Shown here piece by piece: positions 18,869-27,603 of a DNA stretch of 64,000 nt. The position numbers and the translations under genes were made by a program. The notes beneath the pieces were generated by a model that had not been told where the DNA came from, did no database searches, and saw only the letters and a list, made by a program, of their open reading frames with translations. Source of the stretch: Paraclostridium tenue (lineage in GTDB: Bacteria > Bacillota > Clostridia > Peptostreptococcales > Peptostreptococcaceae); the NCBI RefSeq assembly GCF_015668515.1, contig NZ_JADPFO010000003.1, positions 1 to 64,000 on the forward strand, read 5' to 3'. Each line of letters opens with the position of its first letter. Within the stretch, counting starts at the first letter, position 1.

Positions 18869-20743
18869 TTATTTCTTAATTATTGCATTAAACTTACAGT
18901 TATCCATACAAGCACCACATTTTAAACACTTAGTTGTATCGATTTCATGTTTTTCTTTAACATTTCCAGATATACATCCTGCAGGGCAAATTCTAGAACA
19001 TTTTGTACAACCTATACAATTATCTGTTATAACAAAGTTTAATAGTGCCTGACATTTACCAGAAGGACATTTTTTATCAATAACATGAGCTTTATATTCA
19101 TCATAAAAATAATTAAGTGTACTTAAAACTGGGTTAGGTGCTGATTTACCTAGACCACATAAAGAGGTAGTAGCTATGGTTTTAGAAAGATTTTCTAAGT
19201 CTAATAAATCTTGTTCACAACCTTTGCCATCTGTTATTTTTGTTAGTATTTCAAGCAAACGTTTATTTCCTATACGACAAGGAGTACATTTACCACATGA
19301 CTCTTCAACTGTAAACTCTAGGAAGAATTTAGCTATATCTACCATACAATCTGTTTCATCTAAAACAAGCATACCACCTGAACCCATCATAGAACCAAGA
19401 TTACTTAAATTATCAAAATCTATAGGCGTATCAAGATAATCTATAGGAACACATCCACCAGATGGACCTCCAGTTAAAACAGCTTTAAATTTTTTGTTAT
19501 CTGGAATACCTCCACCTATGTTATAAACAATATCTTTTAATGTGGTCCCCATAGGTATTTCAACAAGACCAACATTATTAATTTTTCCACCTAATGCAAA
19601 GACTTTAGTACCTGATGAATTTTCAGTTCCAATATTTTTATACCATTGACCACCATTTTCTATTATTGGAGGTATATTTGCGAAAGTTTCAACATTGTTT
19701 GAACATGTAGGTACATCCCAAAGACCTTTTTTAGTTGAGCTATAAGTTTTCATACGAGGTTCACCACGATTACCTTCTATTGAACGCATTAGAGCGGTAC
19801 CTTCACCACAAACAAAAGCCCCAGCACCATATTTAAGTTCTATTTTAAAATTAAATCCAGTACCTAATATATTTTCACCTAATAATCCTAGTTTTTCAGC
19901 TTGACTAATAGCTAAGTTTAATCTTTCTATAGCAAGAGGATATTCAGCTCTTATGTAAATATAACCAGTGTCTGCACCAACAGCATATCCACAAATCGCC
20001 ATTGCTTCAAGTACTTTATGAGGACATCCTTCAAGTATGGATCTATCCATAAATGCACCTGGGTCACCCTCATCGGCATTACAAACAACATATTTTTGAT
20101 TAGATTTTGATTTTCTAGTAGCTTCCCACTTTATACCTGTAGGGAATCCTGCACCACCTCTACCTCTTAATCCTGAAAGTTTAACTTCTTCGATGACTTC
20201 TTCAGGAGAAAGTTCAGTTAGACATTTACCAAGATTAGCATAACCATTATTAGCTATATAATCTTCAACTTTCTCAGGATTCATGTAACCACACTTATGA
20301 AGAGCTATACGCATTTGTTGTTTATAAAATGACATATCTTCTAGTTTAGAAACTTTTTTTCTTTCAGAGGCTTCTAAAAATAATAATCTATCAACTAAAT
20401 TACCATTAACTAAATGTTCTTGCACAATTTCTTTTGCATCATCAGATGATACTTTTATATAAAAAATATCATCAGGACAAACTCTAACTATTGGTCCTTG
20501 AGCACAAAATCCAAAACATCCTGTTAGAGAAACAGATACAGAATCTTCAAGTCCTGCATTTTTAATTTCTTTTTTTAAATTATCGATTATAGGTAAACTA
20601 TTTGCAGCTCTACATCCAGTGTCTCCACAAACTAACAACTCTTTTTTGTTTTTTTCTTGGCAATTATTGTCTCTTAAATATAGGTTTGGTTTTAATTTAT
20701 TAATTAGATATTTAAGCTCACCAAATGATCTTATTTTATTCAT
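18869..20743 (-). CDS. hydB: Hydrogenase subunit HydB, NuoF-like flavoprotein
   Basis: FMN- and NAD(H)-binding subunit of the bifurcating hydrogenase, 624 residues. In order: a thioredoxin-like [2Fe-2S] domain (Cys-containing LLVCGDTGCRAA and LTGCFGFCAQGP), the NuoF core with FMN/NADH motifs GRGGAGFPTGIKWE and GAGAFVCGEGTALM, the [4Fe-4S] motif SCGKCTPCRIG, and a C-terminal 2[4Fe-4S] ferredoxin domain (CIGCTKCSRICP, CLKCGACMDNC). This domain set is characteristic of HydB rather than respiratory NuoF. A strong run of G precedes the ATG. It lies between hydC and hydA with 12-21 base gaps. Confidence 0.95.
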   Translation of the reverse strand: MNKIRSFGELKYLINKLKPNLYLRDNNCQEKNKKELLVCGDTGCRAANSLPIIDNLKKEIKNAGLEDSVSVSLTGCFGFCAQGPIVRVCPDDIFYIKVSSDDAKEIVQEHLVNGNLVDRLLFLEASERKKVSKLEDMSFYKQQMRIALHKCGYMNPEKVEDYIANNGYANLGKCLTELSPEEVIEEVKLSGLRGRGGAGFPTGIKWEATRKSKSNQKYVVCNADEGDPGAFMDRSILEGCPHKVLEAMAICGYAVGADTGYIYIRAEYPLAIERLNLAISQAEKLGLLGENILGTGFNFKIELKYGAGAFVCGEGTALMRSIEGNRGEPRMKTYSSTKKGLWDVPTCSNNVETFANIPPIIENGGQWYKNIGTENSSGTKVFALGGKINNVGLVEIPMGTTLKDIVYNIGGGIPDNKKFKAVLTGGPSGGCVPIDYLDTPIDFDNLSNLGSMMGSGGMLVLDETDCMVDIAKFFLEFTVEESCGKCTPCRIGNKRLLEILTKITDGKGCEQDLLDLENLSKTIATTSLCGLGKSAPNPVLSTLNYFYDEYKAHVIDKKCPSGKCQALLNFVITDNCIGCTKCSRICPAGCISGNVKEKHEIDTTKCLKCGACMDNCKFNAIIKK

Positions 20744-20764
20744 ATATTCCCCCCCTTTTTTATA

Positions 20765-21268
20765 TTAACAAGTAACTTCTATTTGGTTATATTCATCTAA
20801 AATATCTTTTACTTGGTCAACTGTAACTTGTCCATAGACTTTTCCATTTACAACAACTACTGGAGCTAAACCACAAGCCCCAACACATCTTAAACCTTCA
20901 AGAGAATATTTAAGATCAGGTGTTGTTTCACCAGATTTTATACCTAATTGCTTTTCAAACTCAGCAAGGATTTTATCGGCACCTTTGACAAAACATACAG
21001 TTCCTAAACAAACACTTATTTTATATTTACCTTTTTGTTCAGTAGTAAAGTAAGAATAGAAGCTTACAACTCCGTAAACTTTAGCAGGTGAAACATCTAA
21101 TTTTTTTGAGATATGAAGCTGAACTTCTTTAGGTAAGTAGCCAAATAAACCTTGAGCATGATGTAGGACTTGAATTAATGCTCCCTTTTTAGTTGGAAGA
21201 GCATCAATAAATTCATCTAATTCTTCAAACAACTTGTTATTACATTGAGAACAATTACACATATACAA
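20765..21268 (-). CDS. hydC: Hydrogenase subunit HydC, NuoE-like [2Fe-2S] protein
   Basis: Thioredoxin-fold [2Fe-2S] protein of 167 residues. The ligands are in VCLGTVCFVKG and LRCVGACGLAP. It is the small electron-transfer partner of HydB in NADH-dependent hydrogenases and the first gene of the operon. An extra CNCSQC cluster lies at the very N-terminus; its role is unclear. AAGGAGG precedes the ATG. A 29-base near-perfect palindrome lies about 90-115 bases upstream. Confidence 0.94.
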   Translation of the reverse strand: MYMCNCSQCNNKLFEELDEFIDALPTKKGALIQVLHHAQGLFGYLPKEVQLHISKKLDVSPAKVYGVVSFYSYFTTEQKGKYKISVCLGTVCFVKGADKILAEFEKQLGIKSGETTPDLKYSLEGLRCVGACGLAPVVVVNGKVYGQVTVDQVKDILDEYNQIEVTC

Positions 21269-21355
21269 CCTCCTTATATTAAATATAAAATTTTATAATC
21301 TATTATTTATTATATTTATCATCTTATTAATATTATAACTTATTTATTTTAAATA

Positions 21356-21384
21356 TTTTTGAAAGTTTACTAAATTTTCAAAAA
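21356..21384. promoter_or_regulatory. Long palindrome upstream of hydC, candidate operator
   Basis: Two 14-base arms with one mismatch flank a single central base; the left arm is TTTTTGAAAGTTTA and the right arm is its near-complement. Within it, 21373-21387 matches a CodY box at 13 of 15 positions. It lies about 90-115 bases upstream of the hydC start. The palindrome is seen directly; regulation of the hydrogenase by it is inferred, and AT-rich sequence raises the chance of coincidence. Confidence 0.4.
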
Positions 21385-21413
21385 ATAAAATATTAACATT
21401 TATAAAAAAACTT

Positions 21414-21456
21414 AAAAAAATACCTCAAATAATATTTTTATTACTTGAGGTATTTT
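21414..21456 (-). terminator. Terminator of cls
   Basis: AAAATACCTCAA and TTGAGGTATTTT are perfectly complementary, with a 16-base loop. A long T run follows in the minus-strand direction. It begins ten bases after the cls stop. Confidence 0.83.
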
Positions 21457-21465
21457 AAAAATAAT

Positions 21466-22926
21466 TTATAAAACAGGTGATAAAAGTCTTGATATAGACT
21501 CTTTAAATTTTATTATTTGAGGTCTATTATCATACATTTCTTGAGTAACTTGAATACATTTTTCGATATCAGCTTCAAAAATTTCTTTTTGTTTTATGGC
21601 TATATCACGACAGTACATAAATGCATTTACTTCAAAGTTAAGCTCAAAACTACGTATATCCATATTAGCAGTACCTATTGAACAAATAGAATCATCCATA
21701 ACTACTGTTTTAGAATGTAAAAAGGCATTTTTATCATAAGTATAAATCTTAGCACCAAACTTTAAAAGTTCTCCTGCATATGAATATGAAGCCCAATAAA
21801 CGAAAGGATGGTCAGGTTTAGATGGAATCATAATTCTAACATCTACTCCTGACAAACAAGCTATTTTAAGAGCATCAAGTAGTGAACTATCTAATATAAG
21901 ATATGGTGATTGAATATATATGTATTTTCTAGATTTTTGAATCATTTTAAGATATCCATACTTTATTTCATCTATCTCTGATAAGTCAGGTCCACTAGAT
22001 ACAATTTGAATACCGGTATTTCCATTATAAGGATTTATATCATCATTTAGATATTTTGTAAAATTAATATCTTCACGAGTTGTATATCTCCAATCCATCA
22101 TAAATCTAAGGTTTAAGTCATTAACAGCAGATCCTATAATTTTAGTATGAGTATCTCTCCAATAACCAAATTTAGGGTCTTTACCTAAATATTCATCTCC
22201 AACATTAAATCCTCCGACAAATCCAACTTCACCATCTATTACAACAACTTTGCGATGATTTCTATAATTTAAGTTGAAATTTATAATTTTTAAAAATGAA
22301 GGGAAGAAACCTCCAATTTTTCCGCCTGCTTTTTTAAACCTGTGAATTCCTTTTTCAGATAGTAGTCTACTTCCAACTGTATCATATAAAAGTCTAACCT
22401 CTACACCTTCAGAGATTTTATCAATAAGAATGTCTAAAATTTCATTACCAATTTCGTCATCTTTGAAAATATAAAATTCGATGTGAATATATTTTTTAGC
22501 TTTTTTTAGTTGCAATTTAAGCTCATCAAAAAACTCATTACCATCAGTATAAATGGAAACTTTGTTATTTGTAGTGTATGGTGAACTATTTAAAGTAGCT
22601 AAAGAATTAATCATATCCTTATGTTCAACTATACTAGGTTCAAATTTTTCGGAGTATTGTAAGAAATCACTAGAATCTAACATTCTACTTTTTAGTTTTT
22701 CATCTTCTTCTTTCTTTAATTTAAACATATTGTATTTGTTCATACGTCTACCAAATACTATGTATAAAACAAATCCTGCAGCAGGAACTATTGTTAGTAT
22801 TAAAATCCATGCAACTGTAGAATCTATACTTCTTCGTTCTCTGAATATAAGATTTAACATAACTAAAAAGTTAATTATATATATAGCAGTTACTGCAAAT
22901 TGATATGAAAAAATTTCAGATAAAAT
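21466..22926 (-). CDS. cls: Cardiolipin synthase
   Basis: Phospholipase D-family enzyme condensing phosphatidylglycerols into cardiolipin at the membrane. Two HKD motifs are present: HRKVVVIDGEVGFVGGFN and HSKTVVMDDSICSIGTANMD. The first ATG (22858-22860) would begin inside the first hydrophobic segment and has no ribosome binding site. Reading on upstream in frame gives LSEIFSYQFAVTAIYIINFL, the expected first membrane helix, preceded by AGGGGG (22935-22940) eight bases before an ATT codon at 22924-22926. No ATG, GTG or TTG lies in that stretch. I therefore place the start at ATT, giving 486 residues, close to the usual length. Confidence 0.88.
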   Translation of the reverse strand: MLSEIFSYQFAVTAIYIINFLVMLNLIFRERRSIDSTVAWILILTIVPAAGFVLYIVFGRRMNKYNMFKLKKEEDEKLKSRMLDSSDFLQYSEKFEPSIVEHKDMINSLATLNSSPYTTNNKVSIYTDGNEFFDELKLQLKKAKKYIHIEFYIFKDDEIGNEILDILIDKISEGVEVRLLYDTVGSRLLSEKGIHRFKKAGGKIGGFFPSFLKIINFNLNYRNHRKVVVIDGEVGFVGGFNVGDEYLGKDPKFGYWRDTHTKIIGSAVNDLNLRFMMDWRYTTREDINFTKYLNDDINPYNGNTGIQIVSSGPDLSEIDEIKYGYLKMIQKSRKYIYIQSPYLILDSSLLDALKIACLSGVDVRIMIPSKPDHPFVYWASYSYAGELLKFGAKIYTYDKNAFLHSKTVVMDDSICSIGTANMDIRSFELNFEVNAFMYCRDIAIKQKEIFEADIEKCIQVTQEMYDNRPQIIKFKESISRLLSPVL

Positions 22927-23007
22927 ATTAGTCGCCCCCTCGCAAATATATTTTAATCAATTGAATAATTATATTTATTATAACAAAAAGGGATATATTT
23001 CTCTATA

Positions 23008-23040
23008 TAAAAACCCCCTTATTAAAAATAAGAGGGTTTA
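23008..23040 (-). terminator. Terminator of the first FNT channel gene
   Basis: On the minus strand TAAACCCTCTTA pairs with TAAGGGGGTTT (one mismatch) and is followed by T residues. It lies 22 bases past the stop. Confidence 0.75.
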
Positions 23041-23061
23041 ATCTATTTTATATTTAATTAA

Positions 23062-23904
23062 TTATTTTTCATTTTTACTCATAAATAAGAAGTAATAAGA
23101 ACCTGCTATTATCATACCACCTAATATATTACCTATAGTAACAGGTAAAAAGTTGTGTAATAATATATTTCCTATATTTAAGTTAGCAACATCAGCTAAA
23201 GTTTTATGAGCAGCTTCTAAATACATTGGATTTAATTTAACCATTAAACCAGCTAATAAGTATCCCATATTTGCAACAACGTGTTCAACTCCGATACATA
23301 CGAATACGAATATACCTAACCAACCCATGATTACTTTTCCTGAAACATTTTTAGCAGCATATGATGCCCATACAGTAGCACAAACTAATAAGTTACATAC
23401 TACACCTGAAGCCACAGCAGCCACAAATCCTATATTTGTTTTACCGACAGCATTTTTTATAACAACTCCACCGTATAAACCATTACTCCAATCAAATACA
23501 CCAGAGTTAGCAACTAAAGCAGCCGCAAATGCTGCACCTATTAAGTTTCCTATCCAAACTAAGGCCCAGTTTTTACCAGCTTGTCCCCAAGAAACTTTTT
23601 TCTTAAGAGCTGCTAAAGTTATAAGTATGTTACTTGTAAATAAATCTCCACCTGCAATTAAGATAAGTACAAGACCAGCAGGGAACATAAGTCCAGCTAC
23701 CATTTTTCCTAATCCGTAAGTAGCAGGGTTAGCTAATAAATTATAAGATGCTGCAATAGAACCTAAAGCACCTAAAGCTATATACATTCCAGCTAAGAAT
23801 GCAGATACTAAAACTTTTTTAGTTGGAGTAGTTGCTTTTTTGATACCTGCATTTAATGTGTACTCAGCTACTTCAGCAGGCGTAAGCATTTTTTTGTCAC
23901 TCAT
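23062..23904 (-). CDS. Formate/nitrite transporter family channel (copy 1)
   Basis: Pentameric FNT channel subunit of 280 residues with six hydrophobic segments. The central histidine region reads GVEHVVANMGYL, and the internal repeat includes GGDLFTSNILIT and ASGVVCNLLVCATVWASYAA. FNT members carry formate, nitrite, hydrosulfide or lactate; I cannot assign the ion from sequence. In this fermentative setting, near a hydrogenase, formate is plausible. GGGAGG precedes the ATG. It is divergent from a second FNT gene across a 230-base gap. Confidence 0.88.
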   Translation of the reverse strand: MSDKKMLTPAEVAEYTLNAGIKKATTPTKKVLVSAFLAGMYIALGALGSIAASYNLLANPATYGLGKMVAGLMFPAGLVLILIAGGDLFTSNILITLAALKKKVSWGQAGKNWALVWIGNLIGAAFAAALVANSGVFDWSNGLYGGVVIKNAVGKTNIGFVAAVASGVVCNLLVCATVWASYAAKNVSGKVIMGWLGIFVFVCIGVEHVVANMGYLLAGLMVKLNPMYLEAAHKTLADVANLNIGNILLHNFLPVTIGNILGGMIIAGSYYFLFMSKNEK

Positions 23905-23980
23905 TTATAATTCCTCCCGTAAAATAATATACAATTTAGTCAAAAATTTATCATTTATATACACCGTTAATAAGTATACA

Positions 23981-23998
23981 ACAAAATATACATTTTGT
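23981..23998. promoter_or_regulatory. Inverted repeat between divergent FNT genes
   Basis: ACAAAATATACATTTTGT has 7-base complementary arms around ATAC, and GTATAC occurs on both outer sides (about 23974 and 23997). Its central place between two divergent channel genes fits an operator, but no regulator family is recognised. Confidence 0.35.
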
Positions 23999-24138
23999 AT
24001 ACAAAAAACGACATACAAAAAACATACTATTTTAATTACTCAAAAAATCAAACTAAGTAAACGTATTCTAATGGATTTGAGTCAATTAATTTAATTTAGA
24101 TTCATATAATTAAGTAAAAATAGTTGGGAGGAAATAAC

Positions 24139-24912
24139 ATGTATACAAACTTTCTTACACCTGTAGAGATAACTAAGGCTACTATAGAGTCCGGGATAAA
24201 AAAAGCTCACTTATCTACAAAGAAAATGATACTTCTTGGGATTTTAGCAGGATTATTTATAGGATTAGGAGGGCTAGGAAATATATTAATAAGTCAAACC
24301 GTATCAGATATTGGCTTATCTAAATTTGCTGGTGCTTGTGTATTTCCAGTAGGACTTATGTTAGTTGTTGTTTGTGGAGCAGAGTTATTTACAGGTAATA
24401 ATCTTATGACAATAGCCCTTATGGACAAAAAAATTACAATTAAGCAGATGTTAAGAAACTGGGGATTTGTGTATTTGGCTAATTTTATAGGAGCTATTAT
24501 TCTTGTAATTTTTATTTGTTTTAGTGGAATTTTAACTCAAGATGCAGCTATTAAGGCTATTAATGTTGCAGAAAGTAAAGCATCATTAGACTTTATTCAA
24601 GCTTTTTTGAGAGGTATAATGTGTAATATTCTTGTTGTTTTAGCAGTGTGGTTTGCAACATCTGGCAAAGACATAATTTCTAAGATATTCGCATGTTGGT
24701 TTCCTATTATGCTATTTGTATTATGTGGCTTTGAACATAGTATAGCAAATATGTTTTTTATTCCTATGGGAATGGTTTTAGGTGCTGATATAAATATTTG
24801 TCAATTAGTATTTAATTTGGTTACTGTTACACTTGGGAATATAGTTGGAGGTGCAATATTAATACCTTATATATATTACAATTGTTATGCAAGTAAAGGG
24901 AAAAGCAATTAA
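24139..24912 (+). CDS. Formate/nitrite transporter family channel (copy 2)
   Basis: Second FNT subunit, 257 residues, with six hydrophobic segments. It has the classical central histidine motif CGFEHSIANMFFIPMG and GAELFTGNNLMT. This is closer to the FocA/NirC pattern than copy 1. The ATG at 24139 follows GGGAGG at good spacing; an in-frame TTG further upstream (24124) lies within the ribosome binding site and is rejected. A terminator follows. Transported ion unknown; formate or nitrite likely. Confidence 0.88.
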   Translation: MYTNFLTPVEITKATIESGIKKAHLSTKKMILLGILAGLFIGLGGLGNILISQTVSDIGLSKFAGACVFPVGLMLVVVCGAELFTGNNLMTIALMDKKITIKQMLRNWGFVYLANFIGAIILVIFICFSGILTQDAAIKAINVAESKASLDFIQAFLRGIMCNILVVLAVWFATSGKDIISKIFACWFPIMLFVLCGFEHSIANMFFIPMGMVLGADINICQLVFNLVTVTLGNIVGGAILIPYIYYNCYASKGKSN

Positions 24913-24928
24913 ATATATAATAAAATGG

Positions 24929-24956
24929 ACGTTGATAGTTATATCAACGTTTTTTA
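24929..24956 (+). terminator. Terminator of FNT copy 2
   Basis: ACGTTGATA pairs with TATCAACGT across a four-base loop and is followed by six T. Confidence 0.85.
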
Positions 24957-24980
24957 GGTTTTTTTCAAGGTGTTTGTATA

Positions 24981-25009
24981 TTGTTATTTTGGTTTTAATA
25001 CATTATTAT
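24981..25009 (+). promoter_or_regulatory. Probable murB promoter
   Basis: TTGTTA at 24981-24986 and TATTAT at 25004-25009 are separated by 17 bases, about 75 bases before the murB start. Confidence 0.45.
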
Positions 25010-25082
25010 AGTATATGTATAATTTTAAAGTAAATAAATAATTTATAAAGTGAATAAATGACATGAATTAGGAGGAAATATA

Positions 25083-25997
25083 ATGGATAAGAAATTTATA
25101 TATAAAAGTTTATTAGATATATTAGATAAAGAAGAAATCTTTTTAGATGAGCCTATGAAAAATCATATATCATTTAAAGTTGGAGGGCCTGCTGATTTTT
25201 TGGTTAAACCTAAAAATGAAGAACAAATAAAAAAATTAGTAACTTTGTTAAAGGAAGAAAACATACCTTATATAATAGTTGGTAATGGATCAAATCTTTT
25301 AGTTAAAGATGGAGGTATTAGAGGTGTAGTTATAAAAATAGCTGATAACTTTAATCATTTTGAGGTAAAAGATACAACTGTATTTGCACAATCTGGAGCG
25401 TTACTTTCTTTTATGGGAAAGGCAGTATTAAATAATAATTTAACTGGATTTGAATTTGCAGCAGGTATACCAGGTACATTAGGTGGAGCTATAGCTATGA
25501 ATGCAGGAGCCTATGGCGGAGAAATGAAAGATATGGTTAAGTCTGTAAGATTAATGGATGAAGAAGGAAATATATTTGAGTTAAAAAATGAGGAAATGGA
25601 ATTTGGATATAGAAAAAGTATATTAAGTAAAAAGGATTATATAGTTTTATCAGCAATATTAGAATTACAAGAAGGTAACCATGACGAAATAAAAAATCGT
25701 ATGAGGGAACTGACAAAAAGTAGAGTTACAAAACAACCTCTAAATTTACCTAGTGCAGGAAGTACATTCAAAAGACCGGAGGGTCATTTTGCAGCTAAAT
25801 TAATAGAGGATAGTGGACTGAAGGGATTAACATTAGGAAAAGCTCAAGTTTCAGATAAACATGCAGGATTTGTAGTTAATCTTGGGAATGCAAAAGCTAA
25901 AGATATATTAGATTTAATAGATGTAGTTAAAAGCACAGTATATTCCAAGTTTGGAGTTATGTTAGAAGAGGAAGTCAAGATACTAGGAGATGAATAA
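25083..25997 (+). CDS. murB: UDP-N-acetylenolpyruvoylglucosamine reductase
   Basis: FAD-dependent enzyme that reduces enolpyruvyl-UDP-GlcNAc to UDP-MurNAc in peptidoglycan synthesis. The 304 residues show the FAD-binding segments VGNGSNLLVKDGG and GIPGTLGGAIAMNAGAYGGE, the catalytic serine region NLPSAGSTFKRPEG and the C-terminal FGVMLEEEVKILG. AGGAGG precedes the ATG. It opens a run of same-strand genes reaching at least to whiA. Confidence 0.96.
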   Translation: MDKKFIYKSLLDILDKEEIFLDEPMKNHISFKVGGPADFLVKPKNEEQIKKLVTLLKEENIPYIIVGNGSNLLVKDGGIRGVVIKIADNFNHFEVKDTTVFAQSGALLSFMGKAVLNNNLTGFEFAAGIPGTLGGAIAMNAGAYGGEMKDMVKSVRLMDEEGNIFELKNEEMEFGYRKSILSKKDYIVLSAILELQEGNHDEIKNRMRELTKSRVTKQPLNLPSAGSTFKRPEGHFAAKLIEDSGLKGLTLGKAQVSDKHAGFVVNLGNAKAKDILDLIDVVKSTVYSKFGVMLEEEVKILGDE

Positions 25998-26001
25998 TAT
26001 T

Positions 26002-26715
26002 ATGGAAATAATAGCTGATTATCATACACATACTGTGTATAGTCACGGAAAAGGAACTATAGAAGATAATGTAAAAGTAGCTATTCAAAAAAATATAAAA
26101 AAAATAGGTATATCAGATCATGGATATAAGCATATTGCATATGGAGTAAAATATGATAGTATAGCTAAAATGAGAGAAGAAATAGATATACTTAATGAAA
26201 AATATAAAGATATAGAAATACTATTAGGTATGGAGTGTAATATACTAGATGATAAAGGTAATATAGATGTAGATGATAAAATATTGTCTATGTTAGATTA
26301 CACAATGGCTGGTTATCATTTTGGATCAATGCCTTCATCTATAAAAAGTGCACTTAACCATGCATTTAATTATCTAAAGTTTAAGAATCATTGTAAGGAC
26401 TATAACACTAATGCAGTAGTAAATGCTATAAAAAATAATAATCTTTTTATAGTAACACACCCAGGAGATAAGGGAGATGTATATATAGAAGAAGTTGCTA
26501 AAGCAGCAGTAAAAAATAATACATTCTTAGAAATAAATTCTCACCATGGGTACTTAAATAGTGAACAATTAAAAAAAATAAAAGATACAGGTGTCAAATT
26601 TATGATAGGTTCTGATGCACATAGACCAGAGCATGTTGGAAATTTTGATAAGGCTATAAAGATAGCTAAAGAAGCAGAGTTAGATTTTAATCTTATAAAA
26701 AATATTAAACTTTAA
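26002..26715 (+). CDS. PHP-domain phosphoesterase
   Basis: Metal-dependent PHP-family protein of 237 residues, in the group with YcdX and histidinol phosphatase-like enzymes. Metal-ligand motifs are ADYHTHTVYSHGKG, ISDHGYKH, GMECNI, NSHHGYL and GSDAHRPEHVG. I chose ATG 26002 (MEIIADYH); the earlier in-frame ATG at 25990 abuts the Shine-Dalgarno-like AGGAG and would overlap murB. Substrate unknown. It sits between murB and rapZ, apparently in one transcript. Confidence 0.82.
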   Translation: MEIIADYHTHTVYSHGKGTIEDNVKVAIQKNIKKIGISDHGYKHIAYGVKYDSIAKMREEIDILNEKYKDIEILLGMECNILDDKGNIDVDDKILSMLDYTMAGYHFGSMPSSIKSALNHAFNYLKFKNHCKDYNTNAVVNAIKNNNLFIVTHPGDKGDVYIEEVAKAAVKNNTFLEINSHHGYLNSEQLKKIKDTGVKFMIGSDAHRPEHVGNFDKAIKIAKEAELDFNLIKNIKL

Positions 26716-26730
26716 GTGAGGGGATATGAT

Positions 26731-27588
26731 ATGAGGTTTATAATAGTAACAGGATTATCTGGATCTGGTAAAAGTGAAGCTATGAAATCTTTAGAAGATA
26801 TTGGATTTTATTGTATAGATAATTTACCTCCAACTCTTATAACAAAATTTGCAGAATTATGTTATCAAGGAAATTCTAATATAGATAAGGTAGCTTTGGG
26901 TATAGATATAAGAGGTAGAGAGTTTTTCGAGACTTTACATGAAAGTCTAAGTTATTTAGAAAAAGAAAATTATAAATATGAAGTTTTATTTTTAGACTGT
27001 GCAGATGATGTTTTAGTTAAGAGATATAAAATGACTAGAAGAAATCACCCATTAGCTAAATCTACACAAATAACGGAAGGTATAAAAGAAGAAAGAGCAA
27101 TATTACAAACTTTAAGAGAAAAAGCTGATAGCATAATAGATACTAGTAATATGAAGCCTAGGGATTTAAAGGAAGAAATAAGTAAGTTATACTTAGAAGG
27201 AGAAGAAAATCCTAAACTTACAATATCTGTAGTGTCATTTGGTTTTAAACATGGAATTCCTATAGATGCAGATTTAGTATTTGATGTTAGATTTTTACCT
27301 AATCCATATTATGTAGAAGATTTAAGACCTAAAACAGGAGATGACCAAGAAGTAAGGGATTATGTCATGAATTCAGATGTTAGTAAAGAATTTTTTGCCA
27401 AGCTAAAAGATATGATTGATTTTTTAATACCTCATTACATTGAAGAAGGAAAAAGCCACTTAGTTATAGCAATTGGATGTACAGGTGGACGACATAGATC
27501 TGTAACAATTTCTAACTTAATATATGATGAATTAATTAAAAAGGGTTATAGAGCTGTAAAAAAACATAGGGATTACACTCTTAGATAA
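26731..27588 (+). CDS. rapZ: RNase adapter / nucleotide-binding protein RapZ (YvcJ)
   Basis: P-loop protein of 285 residues with [10 protein letters not shown] at the N-terminus and the conserved C-terminal domain (IAIGCTGGRHRSVTI) of the RapZ/YvcJ family. In enterobacteria RapZ presents small RNAs to RNase E; in Bacillus YvcJ binds nucleotides and its role is less clear, so the RNase-adapter function here is by family only. The ATG at 26731 follows GAGGGG; an upstream in-frame GTG at 26716 is less likely. It is part of the conserved rapZ-yvcK-whiA cluster. Confidence 0.93.
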   Translation: MRFIIVTGLSGSGKSEAMKSLEDIGFYCIDNLPPTLITKFAELCYQGNSNIDKVALGIDIRGREFFETLHESLSYLEKENYKYEVLFLDCADDVLVKRYKMTRRNHPLAKSTQITEGIKEERAILQTLREKADSIIDTSNMKPRDLKEEISKLYLEGEENPKLTISVVSFGFKHGIPIDADLVFDVRFLPNPYYVEDLRPKTGDDQEVRDYVMNSDVSKEFFAKLKDMIDFLIPHYIEEGKSHLVIAIGCTGGRHRSVTISNLIYDELIKKGYRAVKKHRDYTLR

Positions 27589-27603
27589 AATATGGAGGGA
27601 ATT

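Noticed and set aside
23327-23719. Plus-strand open frame opposite the first FNT gene
   Set aside because: It is antisense to a clear membrane-protein gene with no ribosome site or homology; a shadow frame.
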